DNA from: Candidatus Thorarchaeota archaeon
GTDB lineage: Archaea; Asgardarchaeota; Thorarchaeia; Thorarchaeales; Thorarchaeaceae
Reading direction: 5' to 3'
Assembly (NCBI GenBank): GCA_016839245.1
Contig: JAEOUN010000076.1
Location: 16,378 to 80,377, forward strand
Length of the DNA: 64,000 nt
Part shown: positions 35,594-45,116 of the stretch, piece after piece
Layout: each line of letters begins with the position of its first letter
Position numbering within the stretch: the stretch's first letter is position 1
The notes under the pieces: model-generated
Seen by the model: the letters and a program-made list of their open reading frames with translations, nothing else
Databases searched by the model: none
Told to the model about the DNA's origin: nothing
Made by a program: the position numbers and the translations under genes

Positions 35594-37360
35594 TCATATT
35601 AATGGGATACTTGAAACAAATACAATCGAAAAGATAAACGCACTCACTATGATAGCTGGCCACATGTTTTCAAATTCCATCGCTGTCAACGCAGTCAATA
35701 CTGTAGTCAAAATTGAAACAATAAGCATGAGGAGCAGGAGCAGTCCAAGAAGTACCATTTTTCCAGCAATAAAACCTAAAGCCGTTGTTCCAAATACAAC
35801 CACGATTGCTAAAAGTGTTGTCGCTGCAAACCTTGATGCAAAAGCGAATAATATGGTTTTGACACTGCTTAGATGTTCACCCCACTTTCGTTCACTCAAT
35901 AATAAACCTCTAAGCCATGCCGCATCCACAACAAGATACGGTATCATAATTGCCATTACTATTACAGTATTGAATCCTCTCACATTGACCGGCCATTTCA
36001 CCAATGCAAGTGCTATCCAGGGTTGCATCTGATCTGGTAATCCACAAATAGCAATCCAAAAGAGTAACCAAGCTATACAAAGTAGCGCAATAAAGAATCC
36101 CTTCAAAATATCAATGAGATGTGTTCGAACTGGAAGTCTCTGAATACCCGCTGAATTGAAGGCTTTTATTGTAGTATCTCTTCCCATTAACAAGTGCATC
36201 ACCAGCGCTATAAGTACAGCTGATGCAATATAGAATAATACTAACCCTGATGCAAACATGGAGTCTGGCCATGCAAGTCCAATATTCTCAAGATAGAAGC
36301 CTACTACAGAAGTGACTGTGTATATGGTGACCATCACAGCACCCAGTATTGAACTATAGATGAACGTTCTTTGGAGTGAGAATGTTTTTGTTTCATTTGT
36401 AATCTTTCTCGGTTTGAGTGATTCAGGTAAGATTTCGTATATTAAAGCAATAAGTGGAATGATAGAAACTAGCAGGAACAAGACGCCACCTGTCATTGCT
36501 ATTGTTTTATTAAAATAGATTTGATTCGATGGATTTAGTGTAATTCCAAATTGTGATTCGCCCTGAACACCTTGCACCAGCCATGAGACAGACTCTTTGA
36601 CAATAGTCCCATCTATGGCTTCAAATACATGATCTGTCGGACCGAATGCCAATCGATATGCAGTCTGGTTTGCCAAGGAACCATAAGTTACACCAGCTAC
36701 AGCGCTTTCATTTCCTGTAGCAGTTCTAAGAGCTTTGAGTGCGTCTTCAGGTGAAATCATCTCATCATATTCACCCACTGCAATCAAAAGATTGCCTGGG
36801 AAATCTACGTACGCTCCCAAGCTCATTTGACCTACGTCGCCAACAGCTGCATATGCCTTCGGAGCAATTGGAAAATTCATCAGTTCTATCCCTACACGAA
36901 AGCCAAGTGAATGGGTTAAAACGCCATAGCTCTCATTGTCTACATTATTCCAATTCGTCTGGACATACCTGATCGCTGCATAAGCATCTTCAGCCATGCC
37001 TTCAAAATCGTTGATATCAAAAGGAAGGATTGAATCGCCATGCCCTGCGAGATCAATTGATACAACCGTAAAGTTCCGTCTTGCTAATTCAATATTAAAA
37101 GCATACATGCCCTCCTTTGACCCTGCAAGTCCGTGAATTGTCAAAATGATTGGCATATTATTAAGATGGTTTCCTAAACGTGGTGTGTAGACGAGAAAAT
37201 CAACAGGTCGACCTGGTTCACGTTCGATTCTGTACCTTTGAACTGTAATCTCTCCAAGTCCTCTGTCTACTGCCCATGATAGGTAGAATGATGAACAAAA
37301 GAGAATTGTCAGAATGAAGAGCGTAAAGATGAGAGGTTCTTTCTTCAATTCATCCACCAC
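35594..37360 (-). CDS. Alpha/beta hydrolase fused to a polytopic membrane domain
   Basis: 588 residues from a GTG. One N-terminal membrane helix (about 12-30) leads to an alpha/beta hydrolase domain (about 50-260) with the oxyanion-type 'HGLAG', the nucleophile elbow 'THSLG' (Ser151), Asp199 and His244 as candidate triad. The elbow has Thr instead of the first Gly. The last 310 residues hold about eight hydrophobic segments. Topology suggests the hydrolase faces outside, with several Asn-x-Ser/Thr sites supporting this. The substrate is unknown; lipid or peptide esters are possible. It is transcribed alone. Confidence 0.82.
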   Translation of the reverse strand: MVDELKKEPLIFTLFILTILFCSSFYLSWAVDRGLGEITVQRYRIEREPGRPVDFLVYTPRLGNHLNNMPIILTIHGLAGSKEGMYAFNIELARRNFTVVSIDLAGHGDSILPFDINDFEGMAEDAYAAIRYVQTNWNNVDNESYGVLTHSLGFRVGIELMNFPIAPKAYAAVGDVGQMSLGAYVDFPGNLLIAVGEYDEMISPEDALKALRTATGNESAVAGVTYGSLANQTAYRLAFGPTDHVFEAIDGTIVKESVSWLVQGVQGESQFGITLNPSNQIYFNKTIAMTGGVLFLLVSIIPLIALIYEILPESLKPRKITNETKTFSLQRTFIYSSILGAVMVTIYTVTSVVGFYLENIGLAWPDSMFASGLVLFYIASAVLIALVMHLLMGRDTTIKAFNSAGIQRLPVRTHLIDILKGFFIALLCIAWLLFWIAICGLPDQMQPWIALALVKWPVNVRGFNTVIVMAIMIPYLVVDAAWLRGLLLSERKWGEHLSSVKTILFAFASRFAATTLLAIVVVFGTTALGFIAGKMVLLGLLLLLMLIVSILTTVLTALTAMEFENMWPAIIVSAFIFSIVFVSSIPLI

Positions 37361-37502
37361 TTATTGCAAGTACTCCGTTCTACCCCTGTCATAAAGGTGA
37401 CGATTGCTAGATTTTCCTTTTTTCAATATATGCTAACACCACTATCTTTCACACATAGAAGTTGATAATATTGCATTTAGAAACATAGTACATCTGAGGA
37501 TT

Positions 37503-38462
37503 TCAGTATGTAACTCCTAATTTCTTTGAGAGTCTTTCCAACATATCCTTCGTCATTGCAGCGAGGTCGTAGTCCGGTTTCCAATTCCATTCCGCTCTTG
37601 CCGCACTATCATCCAATGATGCTGGCCATGACTCAGCAATCGCTTGCCTAAAGTCTGGTTCATATTTTATTTCAAATTCAGGAATATGCTTTTGAATCTC
37701 AGCTGCGATTTCCTCCGGGGCAAAAGACATCGCTGTGATGTTAAAGCTTCTGTGCTTTAGTTTGCTAGAATCCGCTTCAATCAGGTCCATTGTACATTTG
37801 ATACAGTCTGGCATGTACATCATGGGAAGATAGGTGCCTTTGTCCAAGAATGAAGTATACTTCTTGTTTTTCAATGCCTCATAGAATATCTCTACAGCAT
37901 AGTCTGTTGTACCTCCGCCGGGCAATGCTTCGGCACTGATTATACCTGGATAACGTAAAGAACGAAAGTCCATACCATACCGTTTTGTATAGTATTCGCC
38001 CCACAATTCGATAAATACCTTTGAAACTCCATAGGCACTTGTTGGACGCATTATCACATCATTTGGAGTGTTTTCTTTTGGAGTACTTGGACCAAATGCT
38101 GCAATCGAACTTGGAATCATTACTTGATCTAGTTGAAGGACTCTAGCTGCTTCGAAGACGTTGTATGAGCCTTCAATGTTTGTTCTGTAAGCAAGCTGGG
38201 GATTCTTTTCTCCAACCCCTGAGAGTACTGATGCATTGTGAATGATGATATTGATATCATTATCAACGAGCATTGAATGAATCTGATTTTCATCTAGAAT
38301 GTCGAGATGGAGGTATGGGCCATCTTCAATCAATATTTTTGGTGGCTTTTTCCTACCAGTAGCAATGACATTATCACCACCATATTTTTTCCTGAGTGCT
38401 CCAACTAATTCCGTTCCAATCTGTCCGTATGATCCAGTTACTAAGATACGCCTCATATACAT
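37503..38462 (-). CDS. SDR-type L-threonine 3-dehydrogenase
   Basis: 319 residues from ATG 38462; a start at 38585 would add 41 residues unlike the family, and ATG 38456 is also possible. The Rossmann motif 'ILVTGSYGQIGTELV', the Tyr-Lys pair 'SAYGVSK', and especially 'YPGIIS' followed by 'PGGGTTDYAVEIFYEAL' and 'LPMMYMPDCI' match the short-chain-dehydrogenase type of threonine dehydrogenase known from Thermoplasma and Flavobacterium. The enzyme oxidises threonine to 2-amino-3-oxobutanoate with NAD+, the first step to glycine and acetyl-CoA. The partner ligase (Kbl) is not in the window. Together with threonine ammonia-lyase at 31757 the cell can degrade threonine two ways. Confidence 0.88.
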   Translation of the reverse strand: MYMRRILVTGSYGQIGTELVGALRKKYGGDNVIATGRKKPPKILIEDGPYLHLDILDENQIHSMLVDNDINIIIHNASVLSGVGEKNPQLAYRTNIEGSYNVFEAARVLQLDQVMIPSSIAAFGPSTPKENTPNDVIMRPTSAYGVSKVFIELWGEYYTKRYGMDFRSLRYPGIISAEALPGGGTTDYAVEIFYEALKNKKYTSFLDKGTYLPMMYMPDCIKCTMDLIEADSSKLKHRSFNITAMSFAPEEIAAEIQKHIPEFEIKYEPDFRQAIAESWPASLDDSAARAEWNWKPDYDLAAMTKDMLERLSKKLGVTY

Positions 38463-38703
38463 CAGTCCATGATACTTTTCGCTGGAAAGATGGCCGATAA
38501 TGCTCCGTTTTAAAGCTTGACTTTCATCTGAAAATAGTGTGCTTAAGCAAATTTCTGCAGTTCTGATATTATGCTTTTTTTCCAATATTTGTACTTGATT
38601 CCATTGAAAGCATTACTGCTCATATTTTTAGTTTGTTCAAAGAATAGATTGATATGATATTGTATTTCATAATTATTGAGGAGGCCCTAAGAGGGAAATT
38701 AGT

Positions 38704-40314
38704 TTGAAGAAGATGCCCGTTGTCGTGATTTGCATTGTCATCATTGTTCTAAACGGTTTTCCATTTCTATTTGATATTGAAAGGAGTAGAGATGTTCCTA
38801 CTAATTACTTGATCAATTCGGATTTATCAAGTACTGATGGTTGTACATTAACATGGACATCTCACTGGGAATCCATCCCACAATCCATAACAGACAATTC
38901 AACGATAATTGGTGATCACATTATATTGAATGCCACTTTTAATGAAGATATTCTGGGGATGAATATAACAAGTACTGAACTTAGGATTATAGATGGATTT
39001 ACTTTTAATATAACCCGTCCTTTAAAGACATACTCTGATGGCGTTACAACATTTGATTTTGTTTATGATGAACTTGATTGGATTAACATTACTGGAATAT
39101 CCTATGGTGATTTGATCAATATTACTGGTTATGCTGAAAATGATTGTGACTATTTTGCTTTTGATGGTACAACTCCAATTCAGGACTATGACTGGAATAA
39201 TAATCTTTTAGGTGCCCAAATGGCGACGAATGATAATCCAGAACATGGTGAATTCATTTGGAATTCTCTATCAGATACAATGGTCTTTGGTTGTTTCAAC
39301 TATGACAACACTCCTGAAGGGAATTGGTCCGTATATATGGAAATAGGAGAACTGAGTATCCATGACGTTTCTGGTAATTCTATCAGTTTGGATACTTATT
39401 GGTTAGATAACAATAATGATACGTATGAGATAACTGCAATTGGTTATGCTGAGAGTAATTATTCATTTATTTTAAAATTAGAAAACATTACATTATGTAA
39501 CTTCTTTTCTCAAATTCTTTTTGATATCAATGTCTCAACATTTGGTGATGATTCAGTAAATATTACTTGGCAATGTCACGATTCCAACTTGGACGAAGTG
39601 CATTATTATAATCTATGGCTAAGTAACGATGATGGTTATTCATATGTGCTTCTTGCTACGAACTTTACTAATTCATGGTTTGTCTGGAACTATACAGGAT
39701 GGTTACAGCAGGAATATGTTGTAAGAATTCGTGCGTATAGTGCTGACCTTAGTCTAGAGAGTCCATGCACCTTGGACAATCCTCCAGAGAGCTATTGGCC
39801 TGGAGATATGAGTGAACTCGTATCTCATTCATTTGAGGCGGGCACCACACACACCTATATTCCCTCAAATATCTATGTGGACGATGTCGAAGACATACTA
39901 TATGTTCTTGATTCTGAAGGAAATAGCATTGCATTCCACATATCACTTACTCCATTCAATCCTGTTTCTATAAGCTATGATGTGTATGATAATTCAACAC
40001 TTTGGTTTTATGGGTCATTCACTGCTAATACATCTAGTTTTGAATTTTCATTGAATTTCGATGGATTGGATTTAGGTTCTCATGATATTCAAATTCGGTT
40101 CGATAATGGATTTGACTACATTTATTCCGAATTTAGAATAATTGTATATCAATCAACTACAACAACAACAACTAAACAAACTACTCTAAATGTCCCTGAT
40201 ATCGATAATCTCTTCCATTTTCTACTGATTGGGATTTCCGTAGGGTCCTCAGTGGTAATTGTCGCAGTTGTAATTCTAACAATACGTCTTAGATTGAGGT
40301 CTTCTGACAAATAG
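38704..40314 (+). CDS. Anchored surface protein, beta-rich
   Basis: 536 residues. A signal peptide covers about residues 1-22, and the C-terminus has a Thr-rich stalk (TTTTTTKQTT), a hydrophobic helix and a short Arg/Lys tail. The body is beta-rich with very many Asn-x-Ser/Thr sites; residues about 275-360 read like a fibronectin-III-like domain ('VNITWQCHDSNLDEVHYYNLWLSNDDG'). No enzymatic motif is seen. The start is a TTG at 38704; an ATG at 38713 three codons later is about as good. The gene stands alone. The stalk-helix-tail layout matches the proteins at 5593 and 33187 and the remnant at 22286. Confidence 0.75.
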   Translation: MKKMPVVVICIVIIVLNGFPFLFDIERSRDVPTNYLINSDLSSTDGCTLTWTSHWESIPQSITDNSTIIGDHIILNATFNEDILGMNITSTELRIIDGFTFNITRPLKTYSDGVTTFDFVYDELDWINITGISYGDLINITGYAENDCDYFAFDGTTPIQDYDWNNNLLGAQMATNDNPEHGEFIWNSLSDTMVFGCFNYDNTPEGNWSVYMEIGELSIHDVSGNSISLDTYWLDNNNDTYEITAIGYAESNYSFILKLENITLCNFFSQILFDINVSTFGDDSVNITWQCHDSNLDEVHYYNLWLSNDDGYSYVLLATNFTNSWFVWNYTGWLQQEYVVRIRAYSADLSLESPCTLDNPPESYWPGDMSELVSHSFEAGTTHTYIPSNIYVDDVEDILYVLDSEGNSIAFHISLTPFNPVSISYDVYDNSTLWFYGSFTANTSSFEFSLNFDGLDLGSHDIQIRFDNGFDYIYSEFRIIVYQSTTTTTTKQTTLNVPDIDNLFHFLLIGISVGSSVVIVAVVILTIRLRLRSSDK

Positions 40315-40520
40315 ATATCGTGCTTTTATTCTGACGCGATAGAATACGAAAACTTGATTCATTATACGTTGATAATATTCAGCCACATTATTTTAATTGA
40401 TTATTTTCCTCTATTCCTGTTTTCCAATTCTCTCTTGATTTTCCTATGGTTGATCATCAAGACATTTACTTCGAAATTCTTCTTTTCTTGAAAATGCTGA
40501 TTCTTACCATTGACCTATCT

Positions 40521-42455
40521 TTAACTGTCTTCTTTTGTTTCAGGATTGAGTGTTGCAGATGTCATCTGCAAATCTGAAGAATCGGTCTTCTCTATTGAAC
40601 CATATTTTGCAATCTCTGCTTCAGCTATCTGAGCAGTACTCTCACTAATCTGTTCGATACCTTGATGGGTATAATACGTATCATAAAGTCCCTTGAAGAT
40701 ACCACCCATCTTGAGTAACTCATCATGTGTTCCTTGTTCCACCAATTTTCCATGGTCAAAAACAAAGATGCGTGATGCATTAGTGATTGTAGTCAAGCGA
40801 TGTGCGATGACAACAGTAGTCCTATTTTGAAACAGCAGCGCTTGAGCATCTTGTACAAGTGATTCACTATAGGCATCAAGTCTGCTTGTGGCTTCATCAA
40901 GAATAAGTATTCTTGGATTTGCAAGCATTGTCCGTGCAATTGTTATCATCTGTTTTTGACCAGAAGATAGATTCTTTCCTGATTCTATGATTTTTGTCTG
41001 ATATCCATCTGCCAGTACTTCGATGAATTCATTGGCACCTAATATCTCACAAAGTTTTTTGATTTCTTCATCTTTGGCTTCAGGCTTACCATACCGTATA
41101 TTTTCGATTATAGTGTCATCGAATAGGTATGGTTCTTGCGGAATTAGAGAGACTGCATCATGGAGCGACTCTAGAGATATTGAACGAATAACTTGATTCC
41201 CAATGCATATCCGACCTTGTTGTGGATCATAGAACCTATTTATGAGTGAGGCAATGGTTGTCTTTCCTGCACCAGTGTGACCGACTAATGCCACCATCTC
41301 TCCGGATTTTATTCGAAAACTTATGTCATTTAAAACTGGAATTCCTTCAATATAAGAGAAGGTCAAATTTTCAAATGAGATGCCATCACTATCACTTCGA
41401 AGTTCTACTACATTTTCGCTATCAGAAATTGCAGGCTTTGATTCTAGCACATCTGAGATTCTATCCATCGCGGCCATCGATGCTTGTACCCTTGAAAATA
41501 GCATAGAGAGACTAAGTAAAGGCATCATAAATTGATTGACTAAAATCACACCAAGAACTACTTCTCCAATTGTAAGAATTGGATTGACTCCTACTGCAAG
41601 CGAAGCACCGACAAAGAGAATTGCTGCAACACCAACAGTTCCAAAGGCTCGCATTAGAGGCATCAAGATGCCCATGAGAACACTAAACTTGAAACCATAT
41701 TTGTAGGCTTTCTCATTTAATATTGATATGTTATCTGCTAATTCTTTCTCGCGGTTGAATGCCTTTGCCACATGTATGCCACTTAGATTCTCTGCAATTT
41801 GACCTGATACTTCTCCATACGCTCGTTGAGATGAAAGCATAATCCGCTGACCCACGGTGCCAAACATGAAAGATATGAAGATTACACCCGGTACGACAAC
41901 TAATGATGTTATAGCAATCAATGGAGAAGTTATCCAGAGAGTAAAAAATATGGCTACCAGAAAGACTATCTGACTAGCAAACTCAATCAATACTTGAATT
42001 CCTAAGCTCAGAGAATCTGTATCTGTGGCAATCCTTGAGGTAATATTTCCACTTTGTTGAGATTTATAGAATGATAAATCTGCATATATTAAATGATCAT
42101 AAACATCCTTTTGAACTGCACAGACCAATCCAGCTTGAGCTCCAGAAAGAACCCAAGTCTTCAAGCTACTGAGTATCCAGCTAGTGAGGCTTAGAATGAG
42201 GTATGCAATAACAAGGATGAACAGAGTTCTTAAAGCTGTATCACCGGGGACAACTGCATCAATTCCATTAGTCAAAACGATTGGAACAACAACTGAAAGA
42301 AGCGAAGCGAGAAGAGAAAATATCGCCCCTATCATAACAACTTTTCTGAATCCCCCCAGATAGTGAATCATGCGGCCAAGGAGTACCTTCATAGGTCTAC
42401 TTCTCTGATTATCTTCTTTGTCTAATGGACCAGGAGGACCTCTTCTCATTCCCAT
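40521..42455 (-). CDS. ABC exporter half-transporter, catalytic-site subunit
   Basis: 644 residues: six membrane helices (about 35-330), then an ATPase domain with Walker A 'GHTGAGKTT' (about residue 395), signature 'LSSGQ', Walker B 'ILILDEATSRLD' and a normal switch His ('AHRLTT'). The catalytic Glu is therefore present, while its signature has Ser for the first Gly. It overlaps the upstream gene by one base (TAATG), so the two are translated together. With the 605-residue partner it should form a heterodimeric exporter of drugs or lipids. A charged 60-residue tail follows the ATPase domain. Regulated most likely by the PadR protein at the head of the operon. Confidence 0.92.
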   Translation of the reverse strand: MGMRRGPPGPLDKEDNQRSRPMKVLLGRMIHYLGGFRKVVMIGAIFSLLASLLSVVVPIVLTNGIDAVVPGDTALRTLFILVIAYLILSLTSWILSSLKTWVLSGAQAGLVCAVQKDVYDHLIYADLSFYKSQQSGNITSRIATDTDSLSLGIQVLIEFASQIVFLVAIFFTLWITSPLIAITSLVVVPGVIFISFMFGTVGQRIMLSSQRAYGEVSGQIAENLSGIHVAKAFNREKELADNISILNEKAYKYGFKFSVLMGILMPLMRAFGTVGVAAILFVGASLAVGVNPILTIGEVVLGVILVNQFMMPLLSLSMLFSRVQASMAAMDRISDVLESKPAISDSENVVELRSDSDGISFENLTFSYIEGIPVLNDISFRIKSGEMVALVGHTGAGKTTIASLINRFYDPQQGRICIGNQVIRSISLESLHDAVSLIPQEPYLFDDTIIENIRYGKPEAKDEEIKKLCEILGANEFIEVLADGYQTKIIESGKNLSSGQKQMITIARTMLANPRILILDEATSRLDAYSESLVQDAQALLFQNRTTVVIAHRLTTITNASRIFVFDHGKLVEQGTHDELLKMGGIFKGLYDTYYTHQGIEQISESTAQIAEAEIAKYGSIEKTDSSDLQMTSATLNPETKEDS

Positions 42456-44272
42456 TATTGAGCACCTCCTACTATTGCAGGTCTGAGGATAGTTGCAGCT
42501 CCTGGTAGACGTGAGAAGATGCGCCTGTATTCATTAGATGTTTCTATCAGTTCGTTATGTGTTCCAATGCCAATCAATCTACCTTTATCTAAAATGATAA
42601 CTATATCCGATTCTACAAGAGTGCGAAGTCTTTGAGTCACAGTTATGCTTGTACGACCTGTAAGTGCCTCGTCTAGTGCTTTTCTCATTTCGAACTCTGT
42701 CTTTGCATCGACAGCACTTACAGCATCATCAAGAAGAAGAATCTTGGGATCTTGAATCAAGGCACGCGCAATTGCTAGTCTCTGTTTTTGACCACCAGAG
42801 AGAGTTGTGCCACGTTCGCCGACCATTGAATCATATCCGTCAGGTAAATCCATAATGAATTCATGTGCTTGAGCACGTCTTGCTGCAGCTTCGATTTCTT
42901 CATCAGAAGCGTCTGGACGACCAAAAGCAATATTCTCACGGACACTCATTCGAAATAGGAAGATATCTTGTTCAACACTACCTACTGCATTTCTAACATC
43001 TTTTGTGGAAACCGACCTCAGGTTTACACCATTAATCTCAATGGCACCCTCTGTTGGATCATATAATCTCATCAGTAGTTTTAGTAAGGTGCTCTTGCCG
43101 CTTCCTGGCCCACCAATGAGAGCGACACGGGATCCGCCAGGAATTTTCATTGAAAGTTCTCTTAACGCATAGTGGTTACCATTATTGTTCTCATTGTATT
43201 TGAAACTGACATTGTTGAATGCGATATCACCAGACCAATCTACTGAACTTGAAACATCAGGTTCAATCATTGGATCTCTCCAATTCAATATCTTCACAAC
43301 TCTTTCAGCATTAACAATGCCACCTCGAAGTGAAAGTAATTGGTTAGGAAGGGCAAAATTGAGGAATGTTAGTGAGACCAAGAGTGTTAGAACAGTAACA
43401 AATGATCCTGTTGAGAGTGTGGAGTTGGCAACAGAGATTCCTCCGTATAAAAATGCAATAGTAGTCATTGCGATCAGAATTACTGCTGGAATATAGAATG
43501 CAGAGAGGCGTCCTTCTTTAGTGACTATTTGTTCATATACTTCAGCGGTGTTTCTAAACTTCTCCTTCTCACGTTCCTCAGAACCAAATGCGCGGACGAC
43601 CTCAATTCCAGAAAATACTCCCTGTGAAATAGAAGTGATTTCTTCCATAGTTTCTGATCGATTCCTTCTGACCGATTCAATTCTATTTGCGAAACTATAG
43701 GCAAAAAATAGGTAAATTGGAGTACCAAAAAGAATGATAATTGTGAATATTGGAAGAGTACTTCCAGTTACTTCTGTGTCAATCATTGCTAGAAAAATTC
43801 CAGTCACACCAATTGATGATAGAGCACTAACAGCATCAGGAAGGGCTGGATTCAAGGAAAATCTGATCCAAAAGATGTCTTGCATTGCAACAGAGAGTAA
43901 TCGCTTGCTATCAACCTCGTCATGAAATGTCATGCTGTTATCTTGAAGAATTTCAATGAATTCCTGTCGTGCATCTCGTTCCCATCGATGACCAACAATA
44001 GCCCATACATAATTCACAATGAAGAACAAAACCATATAGACAAGAATGAGTATCACTATCAGCCAGATATAAGTGATAAGCAACGGTGTAACAGCATCCT
44101 GTGTTTGTAACTCGTCTACTGCAAGTCCAAGAATCACAGAGGGTAGTGTCAACAGTAGCGTTGATATGATTGAAAGAATAACTGCAATGAATATTGCACC
44201 AGGATGTTTTAACAAACCTCCACAGAGATACCTTAGTGGTGTAATTTCCTTTCTTTTATTGTCATCAGCCAA
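42455..44272 (-). CDS. ABC exporter half-transporter, degenerate-site subunit
   Basis: 605 residues: six membrane helices (about 25-320) and an ATPase domain with Walker A 'GGPGSGKST' (about residue 385), signature 'LSGGQ', Walker B ending 'LLLDDAVSAVD' and 'TVTQRLRT' in place of the switch His. So the catalytic Glu is Asp and the switch His is Gln: the ATP site built on this subunit should bind but hardly hydrolyse ATP. The partner supplies the reverse pattern (Glu and His kept, signature LSSGQ). This asymmetry is typical of heterodimeric exporters such as TM287/288. The gene begins 6 bp after padR. Confidence 0.92.
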   Translation of the reverse strand: MADDNKRKEITPLRYLCGGLLKHPGAIFIAVILSIISTLLLTLPSVILGLAVDELQTQDAVTPLLITYIWLIVILILVYMVLFFIVNYVWAIVGHRWERDARQEFIEILQDNSMTFHDEVDSKRLLSVAMQDIFWIRFSLNPALPDAVSALSSIGVTGIFLAMIDTEVTGSTLPIFTIIILFGTPIYLFFAYSFANRIESVRRNRSETMEEITSISQGVFSGIEVVRAFGSEEREKEKFRNTAEVYEQIVTKEGRLSAFYIPAVILIAMTTIAFLYGGISVANSTLSTGSFVTVLTLLVSLTFLNFALPNQLLSLRGGIVNAERVVKILNWRDPMIEPDVSSSVDWSGDIAFNNVSFKYNENNNGNHYALRELSMKIPGGSRVALIGGPGSGKSTLLKLLMRLYDPTEGAIEINGVNLRSVSTKDVRNAVGSVEQDIFLFRMSVRENIAFGRPDASDEEIEAAARRAQAHEFIMDLPDGYDSMVGERGTTLSGGQKQRLAIARALIQDPKILLLDDAVSAVDAKTEFEMRKALDEALTGRTSITVTQRLRTLVESDIVIILDKGRLIGIGTHNELIETSNEYRRIFSRLPGAATILRPAIVGGAQ

Positions 44273-44278
44273 TTAGAA

Positions 44279-44821
44279 TCACTCTTCATTGATATCACTT
44301 GATAAAACTGAAGCAATTCCAGACAATTCCTTTGATGCAATGTTAAGATCATGAAGTAGATTCTTTTTTTGAGAATCCGAGAGATTAGAACTTGTATCTT
44401 TAAGGAAGTGTAAGGTTGCCATTAGCATCGATGTATGAACTTGTGCCTGTTCGCTTGGATCAAGAAATTGAAACCAGAGAATCATTCCAAGTTGCGCTCT
44501 GTCTTCTAGTTCTGGTCTATGTCTAAGCATTCGCTTCATCTGTTCTTTTCCCTTTGTTGTAAGACGATAGATCTTGTTTTTTCCATCAATTCTCACAAGT
44601 TCAATAGAATCATCTTTAAGCATAGAGTCAAGAATAGGGTAGATCGATCCAGGGCTTGGTCGCCATTTTCCATCAGTTCGTTGATTTAAACTGTTCATTA
44701 TGTCTGAACCAGACATCTCTCTTTTTTTCAGAAGTGACATTACAATCAAATGGAGGAATCCTCTAGGCATTATGTGCGGCTTTCTTAAACTGTAATCGTT
44801 TTCTTCATTGGTTTTTTTCAA
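44279..44821 (-). CDS. PadR-family regulator of the ABC exporter operon
   Basis: 180 residues. The winged helix is clear: 'GFLHLIVMSLLKKREMSGSDIMNSL', 'PSPGSIYPILDSMLKDDSIELV' (recognition helix) and 'NKIYRLTTKGKEQM' (wing), followed by a helical dimerisation tail. PadR repressors often head operons for multidrug ABC exporters and respond to the exported compounds; the gene order padR-ABC-ABC with gaps of 6 and -1 bp supports that here. The listed start is a TTG at 44821; an ATG at 44770 (PRGFLHL) is a reasonable alternative, as neither has a ribosome binding site. Palindromes upstream are candidate operators. Confidence 0.9.
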   Translation of the reverse strand: MKKTNEENDYSLRKPHIMPRGFLHLIVMSLLKKREMSGSDIMNSLNQRTDGKWRPSPGSIYPILDSMLKDDSIELVRIDGKNKIYRLTTKGKEQMKRMLRHRPELEDRAQLGMILWFQFLDPSEQAQVHTSMLMATLHFLKDTSSNLSDSQKKNLLHDLNIASKELSGIASVLSSDINEE

Positions 44822-44871
44822 AACTTTTGCACCACTTTTTTGCTCAGTTCATTTTCAAACTACTGTATTTG

Positions 44872-44887
44872 CATCATTTGCATGATG
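44872..44887. promoter_or_regulatory. Inverted repeat upstream of padR-ABC operon
   Basis: CATCAT (44872-44877) and ATGATG (44882-44887) are reverse complements around TTGC, 51-66 bp before the padR start. The position suits an operator over the promoter of the operon. Confidence 0.4.
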
Positions 44888-44950
44888 TTACTACACCCAG
44901 CATCCTGATGCGTATATGTTGCAGTTTGCATCTAATCATTAATCACTTCT

Positions 44951-44986
44951 ATATATCGAATGCGACATATATCGAATGCGATATAT
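44951..44986. promoter_or_regulatory. Direct repeats with embedded palindrome upstream of padR
   Basis: ATATATCGAATGCGA occurs twice, at 44951-44965 and 44967-44981, offset by 16 bp. The second copy continues into a perfect inverted repeat, ATATATCG (44967-44974) and CGATATAT (44979-44986) around AATG. It is about 130 bp upstream of the padR start and not within any gene. It may be a regulator-binding site. Confidence 0.45.
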
Positions 44987-45082
44987 ACATATTGGTTGGA
45001 GCATCACGTAAAAAATATCGGTCTTGAGAAGAACCTAGACATAACTGACTCTGTTTTTTTATTTTTTAAAAAAAGAATGAAA

Positions 45083-45110
45083 AAAGTGCTTCGAATTTCA
45101 GAAGCACTTT
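45083..45110 (-). terminator. Terminator of the pyruvate phosphate dikinase gene
   Basis: AAAGTGCTTC (45083-45092) pairs perfectly with GAAGCACTTT (45101-45110) over an 8-base loop, 7 bp after the PPDK stop. On the minus strand the stem is followed by two T-runs (ending at about 45060), a good intrinsic-type terminator. Confidence 0.75.
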
Positions 45111-45116
45111 CATTAA

